The position numbers were made by a program, and so were the translations under genes. A DNA stretch of 64,000 bases from Perkinsus chesapeaki (Eukaryota > Perkinsozoa > Perkinsida > Perkinsidae). Position 1 is the stretch's first letter; every line of letters starts with the position of its first letter. The notes beneath the pieces are model-generated. The model did no database searches. It was not told the origin of the DNA and saw only the letters and a list, made by a program, of their open reading frames with translations. Location of the stretch: positions 62,001 to 126,000 of the forward strand of contig JAAPAO010000005.1 of the NCBI GenBank assembly GCA_013115145.1, in the 5' to 3' direction. This document shows positions 39,143 through 52,200 of this stretch, piece after piece.

Positions 39143-39949
39143 ATACTGTTGGCCACGCCTCTCATACCACGTAGCTCTCCAAACCATTGGCTTTCCGTTG
39201 TCAAACGAGGAGTCACAAGCAGGTGTTACTACTCGTCCAGCGTAACTTTGCGTACTGAGTCAACCTGCCCACAAATTGTAGGTCCCAATATGCCATCTAA
39301 TTGTTAAGTTGTAAACGAACCTTCTATGAGCCACTCTGGTTATGCCCGTAAACAACCAGAACTGGTAGCTATCAGGGATCTGATAGAGTCTATCACTTAG
39401 AATATGGCTCGCCAGACCTGTCGGGTTATTTTATCCACACTAGTAAGCCGCAAATCTTGAGGCAAATCATGGTACTACGATGACAGACCTCACATTGTTG
39501 ACAGGCTTCCTACGAGGTTGACGATTCGTCAATGACGAATTGCGAGTGTTCTGGATCGCCGTTTCTGACGATGATGTCAAGAATATTCCGGTTCATGTTG
39601 ACGAGTTCGCCGTCATACTCCAGGTGATCCACCACAAAGAGTTCGTGACAAAGGTACCCTCCACGTGTTAATGTGGCACGGCTCGATCAAAAGTAGCAGT
39701 CAGTGGCCTATCTTTAAGTGACGATTGCTGGCTCGCGATGCATATACATTCACACTTTCTAAGCCTTATACAATAATATGCATCACCGTCTAGCCCGACT
39801 TGTGCTGTACCACATTTCGTCAGGCGAGTGGGTCAATTGAGAGTGAACTCGAGCCGTAGCTTGTAGGATGTAGGCTCACCGTGTAACTCTTGCACCAGTC
39901 TTAATCGGCTGTTGGGTTTTCAGGCTCCTTACGATTTTAGGCATTCTAG

Positions 39950-39966
39950 CAGCTAGAATCTAGCTG
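39950..39966. repeat. Short perfect hairpin
   Basis: CAGCTAGA, A, TCTAGCTG. Confidence 0.7.
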
Positions 39967-40610
39967 ATTCTGCCAGGCGATGAAACCAGTCCGCCTAGTG
40001 TACAGTCACATTATACAACTTGCGCTGTGCGCGTGTTACCTAGTGCCTCATCCCAACAGAGAACAATATCTATTTCAGTTGAATTGGCCGACTACGGACA
40101 AAGTTCCATTTAGCGCCATCGTCTGCATAGAATCGCTCTAATACTCAGCGGCTAGTTTCACCATTGCACCACTGGAGCCTAGTAACCCGCTGCCGGCTCA
40201 CAGAACCGTGATTGGTGCAAGGCTCGATCAATCGCCGAAACGCCGAAACTGCCTACTGAAGGAAGGTTGCGAAAACAAGTTTGGTAGTCACCGGCGCGCG
40301 TTCATGAATGCCTGCCGTCCAGAGCTGGCCAGGGAAACGTTCAGTCGGTAAGGCAGGCTACATTTGAGAGGACAACGACGAGGAACTCGAGGTTCGCAAT
40401 AACAAGCTGAAACACGTGAGGCTTTCGCGAGCTGGTATCCATCAAATATTGCTCAACTGCCCTATAGGAGAAATGTTGAGTCAGCAGCATGCGGCGGTCA
40501 TTATGGGGCTCGGCGTCACGGAGCATCTCGTCCAGCAAGTCTTGTATAGCTTGGTACGGCTGGCGTTAAATTACTTGCAGCAGCGTTACTCATTCATTCG
40601 AGTATCCCTA

Positions 40611-40940
40611 ATGTTTCGTCATTTATTCACCCTCCTCGCCGCTCAAGGCATGCCTGTGCCACCCTGCGAGAACCTTATAGGTACCTTCGGTATGAGCGAG
40701 GGCCCCGGGAAACTGTCTGGTAACATTGTCTTCAAGCCAGATCGTTTCGACCTGAACCTTGCTTATGATGGTACACCTTACAAGATATCAGATGTTTACT
40801 ACACTATGGCTTGTAGAAAGTCTGATGAAGAACCATGCCGGATAATGATTCCTCCGGAGGAGTACACAAAGTACCTCCGGCCATCACTAGAGCTGTCGGG
40901 CTTTGGAGTCCAAAGTTTGGACTATGGAGTATATGGCTGA
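40611..40940 (+). CDS. Small secreted protein, tandem family copy 4
   Basis: 109 residues from ATG 40611; the frame is open for another 65 codons upstream, but this Met precedes the short hydrophobic leader MFRHLFTLLAAQG. The family signature is CENLIGTFGMSEGPGKLSG, then NIVFKPDRFDLNLAYDG, with Cys at about residues 68 and 76 (EEPCRIMIP). It ends early (DYGVYG followed by TGA), so it is the shortest copy, and the leader is weaker than in copies 1-3. It may be truncated or secreted with a different cleavage site. No known domain. Confidence 0.7.
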   Translation: MFRHLFTLLAAQGMPVPPCENLIGTFGMSEGPGKLSGNIVFKPDRFDLNLAYDGTPYKISDVYYTMACRKSDEEPCRIMIPPEEYTKYLRPSLELSGFGVQSLDYGVYG

Positions 40941-41325
40941 TAATACTTTGATGAGATGGCTTGCTGTCGAAGGAGCCGTTTTCAGTCCTACTCGTTTCGT
41001 TCAATTAAACTAGACCTACGTCTAGATCCGCGAACATCTCCAGCTCGCTTTGAACTATAATAGTAACAATAAGAACAAGTTGGGCTTTCGTATCCCGTAC
41101 TACGGGACTTGGAATCCTACGGGTCCTGTAGGATTTATAGTTTATAGTCTTCTCAAACTCTTATAGATGATCAGAGTGAGTCAATTAGGATACTAGTTGA
41201 GCCGACAATACGTTATTCTCTCTCTTTGGTTCTGTCGGATATGCTTCTGTTGTTCCCCAACACTAGCAACACAAGCAAGTCTTCTCGGACAAGTTGAGTA
41301 TTGTCTTGTTACATCATGTCAACTA
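40941..41325. other. Intergenic with hairpins
   Basis: About 385 bp between copy 4 and the minus-strand ARM-repeat gene. Two perfect hairpins lie side by side at 41093-41135. Confidence 0.5.
41093..41135. repeat. Two adjacent short hairpins
   Basis: TCCCGTA-C-TACGGGA (41093-41107), then AATCCTAC (41113-41120) with GTAGGATT (41128-41135). The second loop is 7 nt. Confidence 0.8.
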
Positions 41326-42480
41326 TTAATGTAATGATTTAAGTCTTCGAAGAATACTTTCCACCTCCTTTGAGAGATCAGCGTCTGATAATTGCTCGCG
41401 AGCATCCTCCAAGCACTTGACGACTCCTAAAACGCGGATAGGTCGACAACTGCGGAAAGCAATCGACCGAACACCTGCTTGAACCGCAAGCCTAGCGATT
41501 TCATAGTTGATAGAATCGGAACCTTCACCTTGCAAAAGATCGCTTAATGCATAAATGGCTTCCAGGGCGGAATCTATAGATGACATTGCATCCGCTGCTG
41601 TATCGTTACCCTTATACTCTCACCAATAGTGGAAGGGTCCTCTTTCTTCTGCAACATCTTATCAATATGTTGAATAATCGCCACCAGCCCGCCACGGTCT
41701 ACAAATTCATTTCTTATCCTAAAACATGGATAATCTGTTGATTGATGATGATGTTGGTGGTAGTGGGATGCATACTTTCCATCAAGCTTATATATGTTAG
41801 CGGCCGTTGCCACGGCTGTTGTTCGGAGGCCTAGTATTGGGGAGTTTATAAGCGGAACCAACGATGCTAACAGGTGTTCCTGGAACCAGTCAGTCGAAGG
41901 AAGGGGGAGGTAAGTGCTAATTAGTGTTATTGTATTACTTTATTCATCAGTTTGCAATTCTCGTCAGAATCCAGACTAAGGAAGCTGAGGGCAACCAAAG
42001 CGCAGTGGATTCTATCTCTCGGGGCATCGTTCTGTCTAAAAGGCAAATATAGAACCCCGCTGAAGCACTACGAAACCTACCTCAACACAGACACTAACTC
42101 TGATATCCCACCAGCCTCACGAATCTCATCCCTCAGTCGTTTAGCAGTATCATCTGTATCAGCATGGGCTATAATAACTGCTAGTCGTGAAGCTAATACA
42201 CACATATATGATACATGAACCCGGGTATCCACTACCAGCAAGGCTTCCTATACTGCCCGGGCTTTCCGCCCAGGAGTGCCGTTCAGCGTCATCGGCTACT
42301 TTGAAGGGCTCATCAGACTTCAATAGAGATACTAAACCTTTAACATCATCCTTGGCAGCTGCGATGTCGTATCTTAAACAGTGGATTTAAGAACTACGAC
42401 ATTCATCTACTAAAAGCCCTGGCCGAATCAATATTTTTCCAATCCAACGACTATCAAATGCTAAGAGCATGCTGCCTGCA
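41326..42480 (-). CDS. Armadillo-type helical repeat protein (ARMC6-like)
   Basis: An alpha-solenoid protein on the minus strand. Exons in order include YDIAAAKDDVKGLVSLLKSD, LAVIIAHADTDDTAKRLRDE joined to REAGGISELVSVL, IHCALVALSFLSLDSDENC, SPILGLRTTAVATAANIYKL, NEFVDRGGLVAIIQHIDKML, YEIARLAVQAGVRSIAF, and a C-terminal LKSLH followed by TAA at 41326-41328. The repeating pattern (helix, GG-I/L-x-x-hydrophobic, counting of loci) is ARM/HEAT. The mixture of 'GG' turns and long helices resembles ARMC6. The N-terminal exons above about 42.4 kb are not resolved. Probably a cytosolic scaffold; the partner is unknown. Confidence 0.6.
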
Positions 42481-43295
42481 TTATGTAAGCATCTATAGAT
42501 GAATACGCTGTAGCCACTACAGTAAACTTAATCTGCCGATACCTATGCATCCTAAGGCATAGCACTACCTTTCAAACCCAAGTAGTACATAGTACAACTA
42601 ATGATGACAAATGAAGGCATTTTTGTCATCTTCAGCCCCACAACCGAAAATTCGCCACACAGTAGAGCCCTGACATTTCATTGCTTTGTGCAGACACATC
42701 AGGACTCAACCTCTCCGGTGGAGTTGATTTAACAAACTAGAGCTTGACTTTATCTATTTCGAGATTTAATCCGCTGAGTTGTGTAAACCGTAATGTACAC
42801 CAGTAATGTGGTAGTTGCTGTAAGCTAAGCTTATCGTATAGCCTATAACAGTTTATAATATTATATTCAAGTAGAATATATCACCATCTCCCCCAGTGCT
42901 ACCTTTGTTTATCTGATACTCCTCCACTTCCCCTGCTAACGGATGATCTAGTTGAACGCAAGAACTCACGTTGGAGGCAACAGTCAACAGGTAACCGAGG
43001 ATTTATATTACCCATAACTGACCATTCTTAATACTTCTAAAAACTCAATACCGATCATTAATGTGTACACGTGTTTTATCTCTAAAGGTGGTGGTTGTGG
43101 TGTTTGATAAACAACAGCTTTATTACCCTAAGGTAATATAAGCTCTTAACTATATCAGTATAATCATGATGATGGGAGGAGGAGGAGGCTAATATCTTTA
43201 TCAGTATATATAATAATAGACGGTAGAAAGTAGTACAGCAAAAAAGACAATGATAGTAAACGACAATGCAACCAAGTGGCATCATCCATTATAGG
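42481..43295. other. AT-rich intergenic or unresolved 5' part of the ARM-repeat gene
   Basis: About 800 bp, AT-rich, no supported frame. It could contain the first exons of the ARM-repeat gene. Confidence 0.35.
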
Positions 43296-44464
43296 TTACT
43301 CAGGCATAGGCCAATCGTTTGCTAGTCGTTCGTTGAAGTCTTGGGGAATCACAGTCTTCATCATCTTCATCATGACCATTTAATAACCTTTGTTCGGTCT
43401 AAGCATTGTTGTGATACATATAAGCTTACTTAGTAACAACCTATTACCTGTCCTGTACGAGGGTTATATCTACTCTCTGTAACAGTCCTTTGTATTCTAC
43501 CATCTGGATGACGTATTTGCTAAAGGTAAAGGTAACAAAGCCCAAGTAGATATGATATTACTTTATCTGTAACTGTTACTGTATGACCATTCACTGTCCT
43601 TGTTCTTGTTGATGTACCTTAATATCATCCAATCCCCAGCTCAATACTACCACACTCATCACACTTACTCATTCCCGAGCTCATAGTACCACCACCATAG
43701 CAACTAGTAGATGTCCATGTTGATGACTTATTAAATGCCGCCGCCGACCCACTACTACCGCTACCGCTGCGGTTACCAGAGCTAACACTCGAGCCAATAG
43801 TAGCAAAGTTGCTGTATGGCCTCCTTGTAGCACCGAAGCCTTGGGTGAAGAAAGGGTCATCGAAGACAGAGCCTAAATTGATATAACTTCAAAGCAATAA
43901 TGTCCATCTTTGTTACTTCCTGGAGCTTTATTAGCGCTCATCGCACGTTGAAGGTTATTATTAACAAGCTCCTCAAATTGTCTCCAAGGATCACGGCTTC
44001 CAAAAAAATGTTCGAATACCGAGAAGGCATCCTTCATATCAAATTTATGATACCCTAAAACATGTCCACCCTCATTAACCATAAAGTCTACTTCCCTACC
44101 GGAAGCTGCTTTTCTTGCAGCAGCACCGGAGCCACCTCGTTCCAGACCTTCTCTACCGTACGTATCGTATATTTGTTTTTTGCTTGGATCACTCAGCACC
44201 TCGTAAGCTTCAGCCACCTTGAATAGGGTTATTGGTTATTAATAATACAGTTGCTTTTACTTCTTTAAAAACTTCCTCTGCGGCTTGACGGTCGTGCGGA
44301 TTCTTATCAGGATGCCACTGTAAAGCTACATAGGACACCGTAGTAGGGTTAAGGTGTTATTAGGGTTCAGCTGTAATACCTTGCTTTTTATAGGCTTTTT
44401 TAATCTGAGCCTGTGAGGCATTCCTAGACACATGCAATATATCGTAATAATAATTATCAGCCAT
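43296..44464 (-). CDS. J-domain co-chaperone (DnaJ, DNAJB6-like)
   Basis: A class B-type Hsp40 that stimulates Hsp70 ATPase. From ATG at 44462-44464: MADNYYYDILHVSRNASQAQ, then after a short intron ALQWHPDKNPHDRQAAEEVF with the HPD motif, then AEAYEVLSDPSKKQIYDTYG, completing the J domain at the N-terminus. A Gly/Arg linker follows (YGREGLERGGSGAA), then DAFSVFEHFFGSRDPW and DDPFFTQGFGATRRPYSN, a G/F- and S-rich middle as in DNAJB6/B2, without zinc-finger CxxCxGxG repeats. Further exons give KCDECGSIELG, RTVNGHTVTVT and QIRHPDGRIQRTVTESRYNP. The final exon is TVIPQDFNERLANDWPMPE with stop at 43296-43298. All introns are short. Confidence 0.88.
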
Positions 44465-44618
44465 TATCAATTGGTACAAAAATAATACAGCACCTGCTCT
44501 GCGACGACGATGATGATGAGATGGAAATTGTTGCACTTCTTGATCACTTACAAAGTCTTGCATTTTCTCAGCGCTTTCAAACTACTTGTAAACACAACAC
44601 TTGTGCTATCACAGTTCA

Positions 44619-45755
44619 CTAAGTTGACATAATATAGTTAAATGCCGCTCTACGAACTAACATATTAGGATCTCGACAAAGTGTACGCCAAAGGGCTGCT
44701 GCTGATTTAACTTGTTTCATTGCTGTCTCATCGTTGTTGTTGTCAACCTTAGCTTTACGACTGTACATTTCCACAGCAATCAATCTCATCCTGTAGTCAT
44801 GATTCGACGTTAGTTCATCATCTATTTGACCTATTGAACTAGGTTGTAACCAATCACCAATGCTTGATATACAGTCACGTAAAAGCTCGTTATCGCCTTC
44901 TATTATATTAAGATGGTCCTGTATAGTCGGCCATATAGTGGTAAAGTCGGCAGGTGACTTGTCGTATAAAATACTCGCTATTGTCGCCTTGTTCCATAAC
45001 TCCTCAAGGCCCAATACATCTGTTAAAGCATCGGCAATATGGTAAAGTAAATCATGACAGTCATGCTTAGGGATGCATATCTTGGTATTTGTACCAGCCT
45101 TTAACAAGTGATTTGTAATAGGCTTTAAAACTGGACAATTCACCTCATCCTGGGTCGGCACCGGGCTGTCTATTTGTACCTACTAGCGATCTGTTACATC
45201 CAGAACGAGTCAACTACTGCCCCACCAGAGGTTTATAGGAATTCTCTAATAAATAGTCGAATGCCGCCATTTCCGCCGATAACGCGGCCTTGCTTCCTCG
45301 GGCAACAAACGCATCAAAGAGCTCCACAACCTATCAAAACCATCACACCAATAATCAGTTAGCCCGTAGTCATACCTGGGTAACCATGGACAGAAATGCA
45401 CCTTTCTTGGTCAAAACAGGCTTCAATGCCTCTACTATAGCACCTCCAGCACACTCTAGAAGGGCTGGTGTACCAAGTGACCAACACCTTAGCGCTGCTA
45501 TGCAGGAGTCCATAACAACTTGGTCACCAGAAGCATATTGAAAAATAGGGAGGAGCACCTTGAAAAAGATATAATGATAATAGATAGGAATCAAGATACC
45601 TTAGTAATGTAACGACATCGAGCTTGAGTGGTATCAGAGAATTGACCATTAAGTGTTGCTGGAGATGGTATAATGTATTTAGCCAGGGCATCGATAGTAG
45701 TCTTAGACATATCCATACAAACATCCAATACCTCCCAATCAGATGACCATGACAT
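44619..45755 (-). CDS. HEAT-like helical repeat protein, unknown function
   Basis: It starts at ATG 45755 (MSWSSDWEVLDVCMDMSKTT) and ends at TAG 44619-44621 after RRAAFNYIMST. Segments joined by short introns include TTIDALAKYIIPSPATLNGQ, LPIFQYASGDQVVMDSCIAA, LFDAFVARGSKAALSAEM, NCPVLKPITNHLLKAG, DLLYHIADALTDVLGLEEL and KSAAALWRTLCRDPNMLVRR. The residue pattern is of stacked amphipathic helices as in HEAT/importin-like proteins. About 320 residues. No specific family is recognised. It is a convincing gene from frame continuity, but it could also be the downstream part of a longer one. Confidence 0.6.
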
Positions 45756-46237
45756 ATTACTAAACAACAAGATCAGTTATTAATCATTATTCGTATTGTA
45801 TCATAGTATCGTTATATTAATCATTAAATATAACGATACTATGATAGAATATTAATTTGTAAAGCCAATCTAGCAATCCTATCCGACCTACGTAGAGTTA
45901 CCTTCGGTACAGTACACTTGAAGCACTCGTTTAAGTTAAATTAGAGCTATTAATAATGCGTAATATAAATAACTGGTGAATTGGACATACGTGAAGCAGC
46001 AGCAGCTGCTACACATTTATAACAAGACAAAGACGATGACGACGTTACAAGAATGCGGCATTGAGATACACACAGTCTAGTAGGTTTACACCAGGTTAAA
46101 TTAACCTGGTTAATACAGCAGCGTAATGATAATGATAACGTACTGATAACTACACACTACTAAATGCAGGGTACTACTAACTCAATTATTGGTATGCGAT
46201 GAGGTCGAACCTGTATATGGGGGCAGTAGGCAGCTGC
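45756..46237. other. Intergenic, AT-rich
   Basis: About 480 bp between two minus-strand genes. Contains an inverted pair: GTATCGTTATATT near 45802 and AATATAACGATAC near 45827, a strong AT-rich hairpin. No gene seen. Confidence 0.5.
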
Positions 46238-49200
46238 TTACTGTATGAAAGCTGATCCTATTGACTCCACTATGTCTTTATGTACATTCTTCTTTCTGCT
46301 ACCATCAGCATTAAATAGCCTATATTTCAACCAGTACTGCCTTCTATGAATCGAACCGTAATGTGCCACAAGTCGACAAAGCTCTTTGTGGGCCTGAGGG
46401 AAGAATAGCACATCTACCTTTAATGAAGCTACTACAGTGAGCTTGATGTTAGACTTTGCTGCATTCTTGATCAAGCTTCCAAAAAGGTCTTCATCAGTTA
46501 GCACGTTGCTTGATACTCTACTTATACAAAACCTGCCAAGGGTATGGGTTAACAAGATACCTCATATTACGGGGCAGTCCTAGCAACATCACTTGACAGT
46601 ATATCAGAGGTTAAAAACACCTGAGACGATGATGATGATGATGATATCGGAGGTACTAGAATGAGAAGTATACGATACTTAGTACCTTAGAGGATTCCAC
46701 ATCGATGGTATCCATACAGGATAAAGCCTTCATATCAACTTCCATCAGAGCTAAGGCATCACCGTCAACCCCACCACCATCACCACCTTCCGAGGAGTTT
46801 GCTGCCGCTTGCTCAATTATTCTCTGTTGTTGTTTGATATCTAATGAGCAACTATATAAGATGGTAAAAGTGCCAATCACACTAGACAGCATGAGCAACA
46901 CAATCGGCTCAAGCTGGCCTTGGATCTACAAAAGCATCGGGCGGGGGATTGGAAAGAGTAAGATGATGCGTGAAGCGGGTGTAGATAGTCCATTTCTTAC
47001 CCTCTATAAGAAACATTGGCCTTGTTGTACGAATAAAAGACTTTAATTTACGGTACCTTAATAATAACTACTATTGCCTATGTATAATGTATACTCCGAC
47101 TACTTGCTCTGATCCATTAAAGAGTTACCGTCTGAGTCTCCACTATACTCTGTATCAACCATATTGTTAATAACCTGATCATGTCATCATCCCTTCGACT
47201 GCTATGGGATATAACACACCTCAACCTCGGAGTCAGTCCACCAGTCCATATCAATATCATGTTCATCATAAATGCCACCAGAGAACCTTCTACAGCACCT
47301 TGGCGGGGCGGGCTTATTATCATCACTTGAACCACTTTTCATATATCTAACACCACCACGAACAGATGTGCTTTAAAGTCTTCAATCCAGCTTACTTTGC
47401 GAAGAGATATGGCATCTTCTTTCGAGCAAGTGTGTAGAGTTCATTATTATCAGTAAGCAACTGTGGATGTGCTTTGATGATCCTTTCCAAGTAGTTCCCC
47501 TTCTCTTTGTTCCATGGCCTCCTCTTCAGTGCCTAAGCTACAAGTTGAGTACAAACATAACTCTTAGGAGTTACCTCAGCTAAGGTAGATTGTATCTCAA
47601 TAAGCATGTCTATAGTCCCTGCAGGATGTCGTGGTCTAAAGGTGTACTTCTCGCTGTTGTCTATGATATCCTCAACAATACCACGTATACCATCCAGCTT
47701 CAGACCATCACCCGGCAAGCCTCTATATTGCCCCCCAACTAGGCGGAATATCTGATGTGAATACTCCTCAGCAGGCAGCTTACTCCAACTGTTATCTTAC
47801 AACTCTTAGGTCCTGTATAATATCTTTTGAAAGACGATCCTTCGTGTTAAGGACGGTATTGAGGAAGGCATTCAGATGGCTCAGAATATTCTCTACAGTT
47901 GCTCGGCGTAGGGCAGATATGTTGAGCAAGAAACCATCGTCGATACTGAAATCTAATGCGGCAGAGCAGGAGATGATGAGATGCTTACAGGGATTTATTA
48001 AAGTTGTCATTATTAATTAGCCTATCATACGCCTCCATCACTCTCAATTCCCATTTCTTATATAACATGCTCTCCAATGGAGCGCATTGTATAATACGAC
48101 TAATCATATTCTGCACTTGCCTCACCACAACTAAGCACAAGTGTTGAAGTGCTGATGATCTTATGGCACTACTTACAGGATCCCTTAACTTGCTCTTTAG
48201 AACGATTGAGAGTCGTTTCTAAGTTGTCCACAGCTTCTATAACCTTACTTGGCTCTGTGCATTTAGGCTCACATAGAGGCGGTATAGGTAGTGAGGATAT
48301 AACCCTCATAACATTCTAAACACATCAGAGTAACAACGGCTAACACGTGATAGAGGTATAAGAGTGTTATGTCCTTAATTCAACCTTATCGTCAAATTAC
48401 TCTGTCATCTCTTACCTCTCTAACTGGTATACGTTCATTGGCAATACTATTAACAGTAGTAGCCAGTACATCAGGCAGCATATGTTCTTTTTTATCATAA
48501 TGCAAAGCCTGTCGCAGTCTCGCGATATATGCCCAGGTTCCTAAGATAGAACCCTATTATTAGTGACTTCTTTAAGCTGGGTATACTCTTATCGGTATTG
48601 CTGCTCTTAAGCCTATCAGCTAGTATAGGATCAGCATTAGATAAAGGCATATACTCTACAAACTCCAACTGTTGGTCTTCATAAGGGAACTTATCCTTGT
48701 CTGAGTAATATCTGATATAAGAAAGAAAGGTGCAGTGAGGTCCGAGAATATGATATGGAAATCCAGATACACATTACGTGCTAATAATAATAAGGTAAAT
48801 TGCCCCTTGAAACCACATATCATTAATAAGCCATGCAAACCTACTCAAATGCTCTAATTGCAAACTGGCCTTGGATATCTAACTGTCCTCTCAAGGATGC
48901 ACATATCTCAATTGTCGGAATGATGTTGACCTCTCCTCCTCCTCCTCCTCTTTCTTCTTCGTTATCAATAAATGCTCGTCGATAGAAGTAATTCGTGAAA
49001 TCCTTACGAACCTATTCAATAACATATTCGCTATCTCACAGTATGAGTAGTCACATCGTTTGGCAATCCTCGGGTTAGGAAAGGTATTGATTGCAATGGT
49101 ATGTTATCATATAAGATACCAAAAGCCTTATCTTCACCCAAGTCTCGAACTAAAGCTTCTATAGGCCAATGAACATCTACAGTAGGATGATTAGGAAGAA

Positions 49201-52200
49201 TGGTGAACGATGTAAACATACCCTTGAAGGATAAACCACGCTCCTTCATACTATATATCCAATCGATTGCTTCTTTAGAATGCCCATGTCGCATAAGAGA
49301 AGTTAATACCTACCAAAGGATACTGAGAAGATGCGCTCTATCAGCTGCTGCGCACCCGCAAGATTCTGGGGTCGATCTCCTTGCACGAACTTTCCTCAGT
49401 ATCGGCATCATCAATAACGGCGTTAAGATATGTAAATACCAAAGACAAGGCATTAGGGTCTGTGTTGCTACGATGTATTATAAAGTACTCGACTTCTTCC
49501 ATATAGTCTATCATGGGCACCTCCCGGTATCTGTGGTTGTTAAGGTAAGGCGAGATGAGTAGAACTCTAATCAGATTACTTGAAGTTTGTTATGAAGTTG
49601 AACATATCTTTGGGGTATCTAATAATGAGCTTGTGTGCTGAATGACCAGGGATTGGGACGATATCAGGTAGCAGTCGGCGCACTACTCCTTCTGAACCTG
49701 TTATTGTTGTGGTAATTAGATAACCTATTTATAACTTACATGCCGGGAGTAGTTGTAGAGCAACTGAGGGACCATATGATGCATACAGTTCATCGATAAT
49801 ACTATCAGCAAGGGACTATAGAATATAACTATAACTGGCAGTTATATCGTACCATCATTTACTTGCATATTATCATCTACAATAGTCTTAATAATAGCCC
49901 GTCTAAGATGTGGTGGTGCTCCTTTATTTAATATAAGATCTTTAGTATTTGTCATTAGTCTGCTGCTGCTGTCATCACCTATGAGCAAATATTTTCTTTC
50001 ACAAACTTTTATCACGCTTCTACACGGCAACTAGAACCGATAACCATTTCGAGTAAAGCGGGTCTCATCGTCTAAAACATTCACAAAAACATCCAATAGA
50101 TAGAGTAATTAAATGAAAAAAGTGATTGGGAATGGGATAATGTTGAGAATAATAATATTATTATTAGGTAACCTACCTTCTTTAAGCATCTTTATGAGTG
50201 TAGTAGCGGCCTTAATCCTAACCTTAGTTGATGGTGTTACATTAACTATCTTATATATCCTTTCCTTGTCTTCCAGTATAGAAGTGATGAACAGAGCTAT
50301 ACCTGAATACCTTACATTGTAGATATATTGGCAAGGGTAGGGGGAATTAAGATGACAATTGATTGCTGTACCTCCAAAGAGGAGGAGAAGACCGTTACCG
50401 TCGACTCCGGTAGTCGATTGAGCAAACCCGCATTAACAGCAAGATAATCCACTTAATATGGGACGGAAATGTGGTATGATTATTATATACTCTATATTTA
50501 TACTATGACTTACTATGTGCCCAGTTAGCTTTGGATATATCCTTTACTCCTTCGTCTATTAATACATCGTCCAACTTATCAACTTCTGCACGTGGCTTCG
50601 CATGTGCTATATTCCTAAGATACTCTTGCCTATCATAAATAGATTTAATACAAGCAAGTTCATCATCTATTTGAGCTAGGTTAATGGGTATCATTATAAT
50701 AAAATGTATCTCAATCAGATATTGCACCTTAGTCACTCACTACTATAACCCAAGTCAAGTGCTATATACACCATCAACAACATGATTAATAAACATAGAA
50801 CACACAATATCAACATTATACCTTCTTGTCCTCTTTACGACTACGGTTATATATTTTAGTCTCATAAGCAGCTTCAACACCAAGCTCCTGGCAAAGTAAT
50901 GTCGTTACCTCTTTCAGTGATTCACAGTCTTGTGGTTTGTATAATAGACGATAGACTTCATCCAGTTCTCTAGGGAACCTACAAAGGACATAACATTACG
51001 AGTAAACCTTAACCAATGATATACAATCTTACGAATGCTATTGTTTAACGGAATGTTACTAAGTCATTTACTATCCAACAGGGTGGCCCAATTATTATTT
51101 TATTACGACCGTTTCAGCACCTTTCATCACCGCAGTGTTAGTGGCGTACTTACGTGGATGTTCTTATGGTTTCCATATCATCAACATTATCCCCCAGGAT
51201 CATCTTCTCAGCATAACCAATAGGCACACCTTGATACTCAGTATAATATGCAATGCAAGATACATTCTTATTAGCAGTAGGCTTAGTAGTTTTCAGAAGG
51301 CAACCAGTTGCCTAAATATATGGTGTTTTGCTGCCTTGAAAACAAAAGTGCTCATTATATTAATCACCTTGTGACAAGCTTTAGCATCAGCCATAGCTGC
51401 GCCCTCGAAGCCGCCCAGATGAAAATGAAGGCGTAGATGACGGCATTGCTCTCTATTAGACTCCTTGAGCAACTCTCCTATCTCAGACTTACCCATAGAA
51501 AGCTTTAGATAAGTATGCCTAACAAGCATCATTATCAACGGAAGGAATGTTCAACACAGCAGCAGCAGCAGTACGGTGATGATGATGATGTTGCGCTTCG
51601 GCACGCGTCACTTTTATAATAATATGAACTATCCTCAATACCCTTCCTTTCAAAGATCAACTCGGTATTGTTATTAGAAAATAGGATGTCACAGGTAAGC
51701 CGATGAGACTCCATCTGATAGATAAAGTGTAATACGGTCTAGTATCTTATCTTATTGCCGCTACCTCCTTCCTGGTGGGGCTACTGCCTCCATCACTACT
51801 TTGGCTCAGCTTCCTCCACTAAATACGAAATAGTTATGTTAAATATATGGTGACATACCCCTCTCCTTAAAATGCTTTTAGCTTCCACTTTACTGCCAAG
51901 GAAGGCAATACCAGTAATAGCAGCAGTGCCGATAAGCAGCTTCATGAGGTTAAACAGCAAGTAGGGTGATATGCACTAGAGCTGATGTATATGATGTAAA
52001 AACCAAACATTTATATCATCAAGTAGTAGGACATCAAGTTAAAGGGGAATCATTAACATGCTTAACAACAAGTTTAATAAGAGTTGGTATGGTATTATTT
52101 TCTAATCTTTTTATTTGTCCCCCTTGACGATGATAAACTAGCTGACCTCTTCCTCTTTGTAGCACCAAAGCAAGCAACACTCTGGGCAAGCTTAAGCCTG

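Larger units (their letters stand above)
38603..40610. other. Spacer between family copies 3 and 4, hairpin-rich
   Basis: About 2 kb with no supported gene. Holds at least four short perfect hairpins (38980-39018, 39104-39118, 39128-39142, 39950-39966). Confidence 0.45.

Noticed and set aside
46705-47046. 113-codon plus-strand frame within the FANCI-like gene
   Set aside because: Antisense to minus-strand exons (DIKQQQRIIEQAAANSSEGG); no motif and no paralogue.
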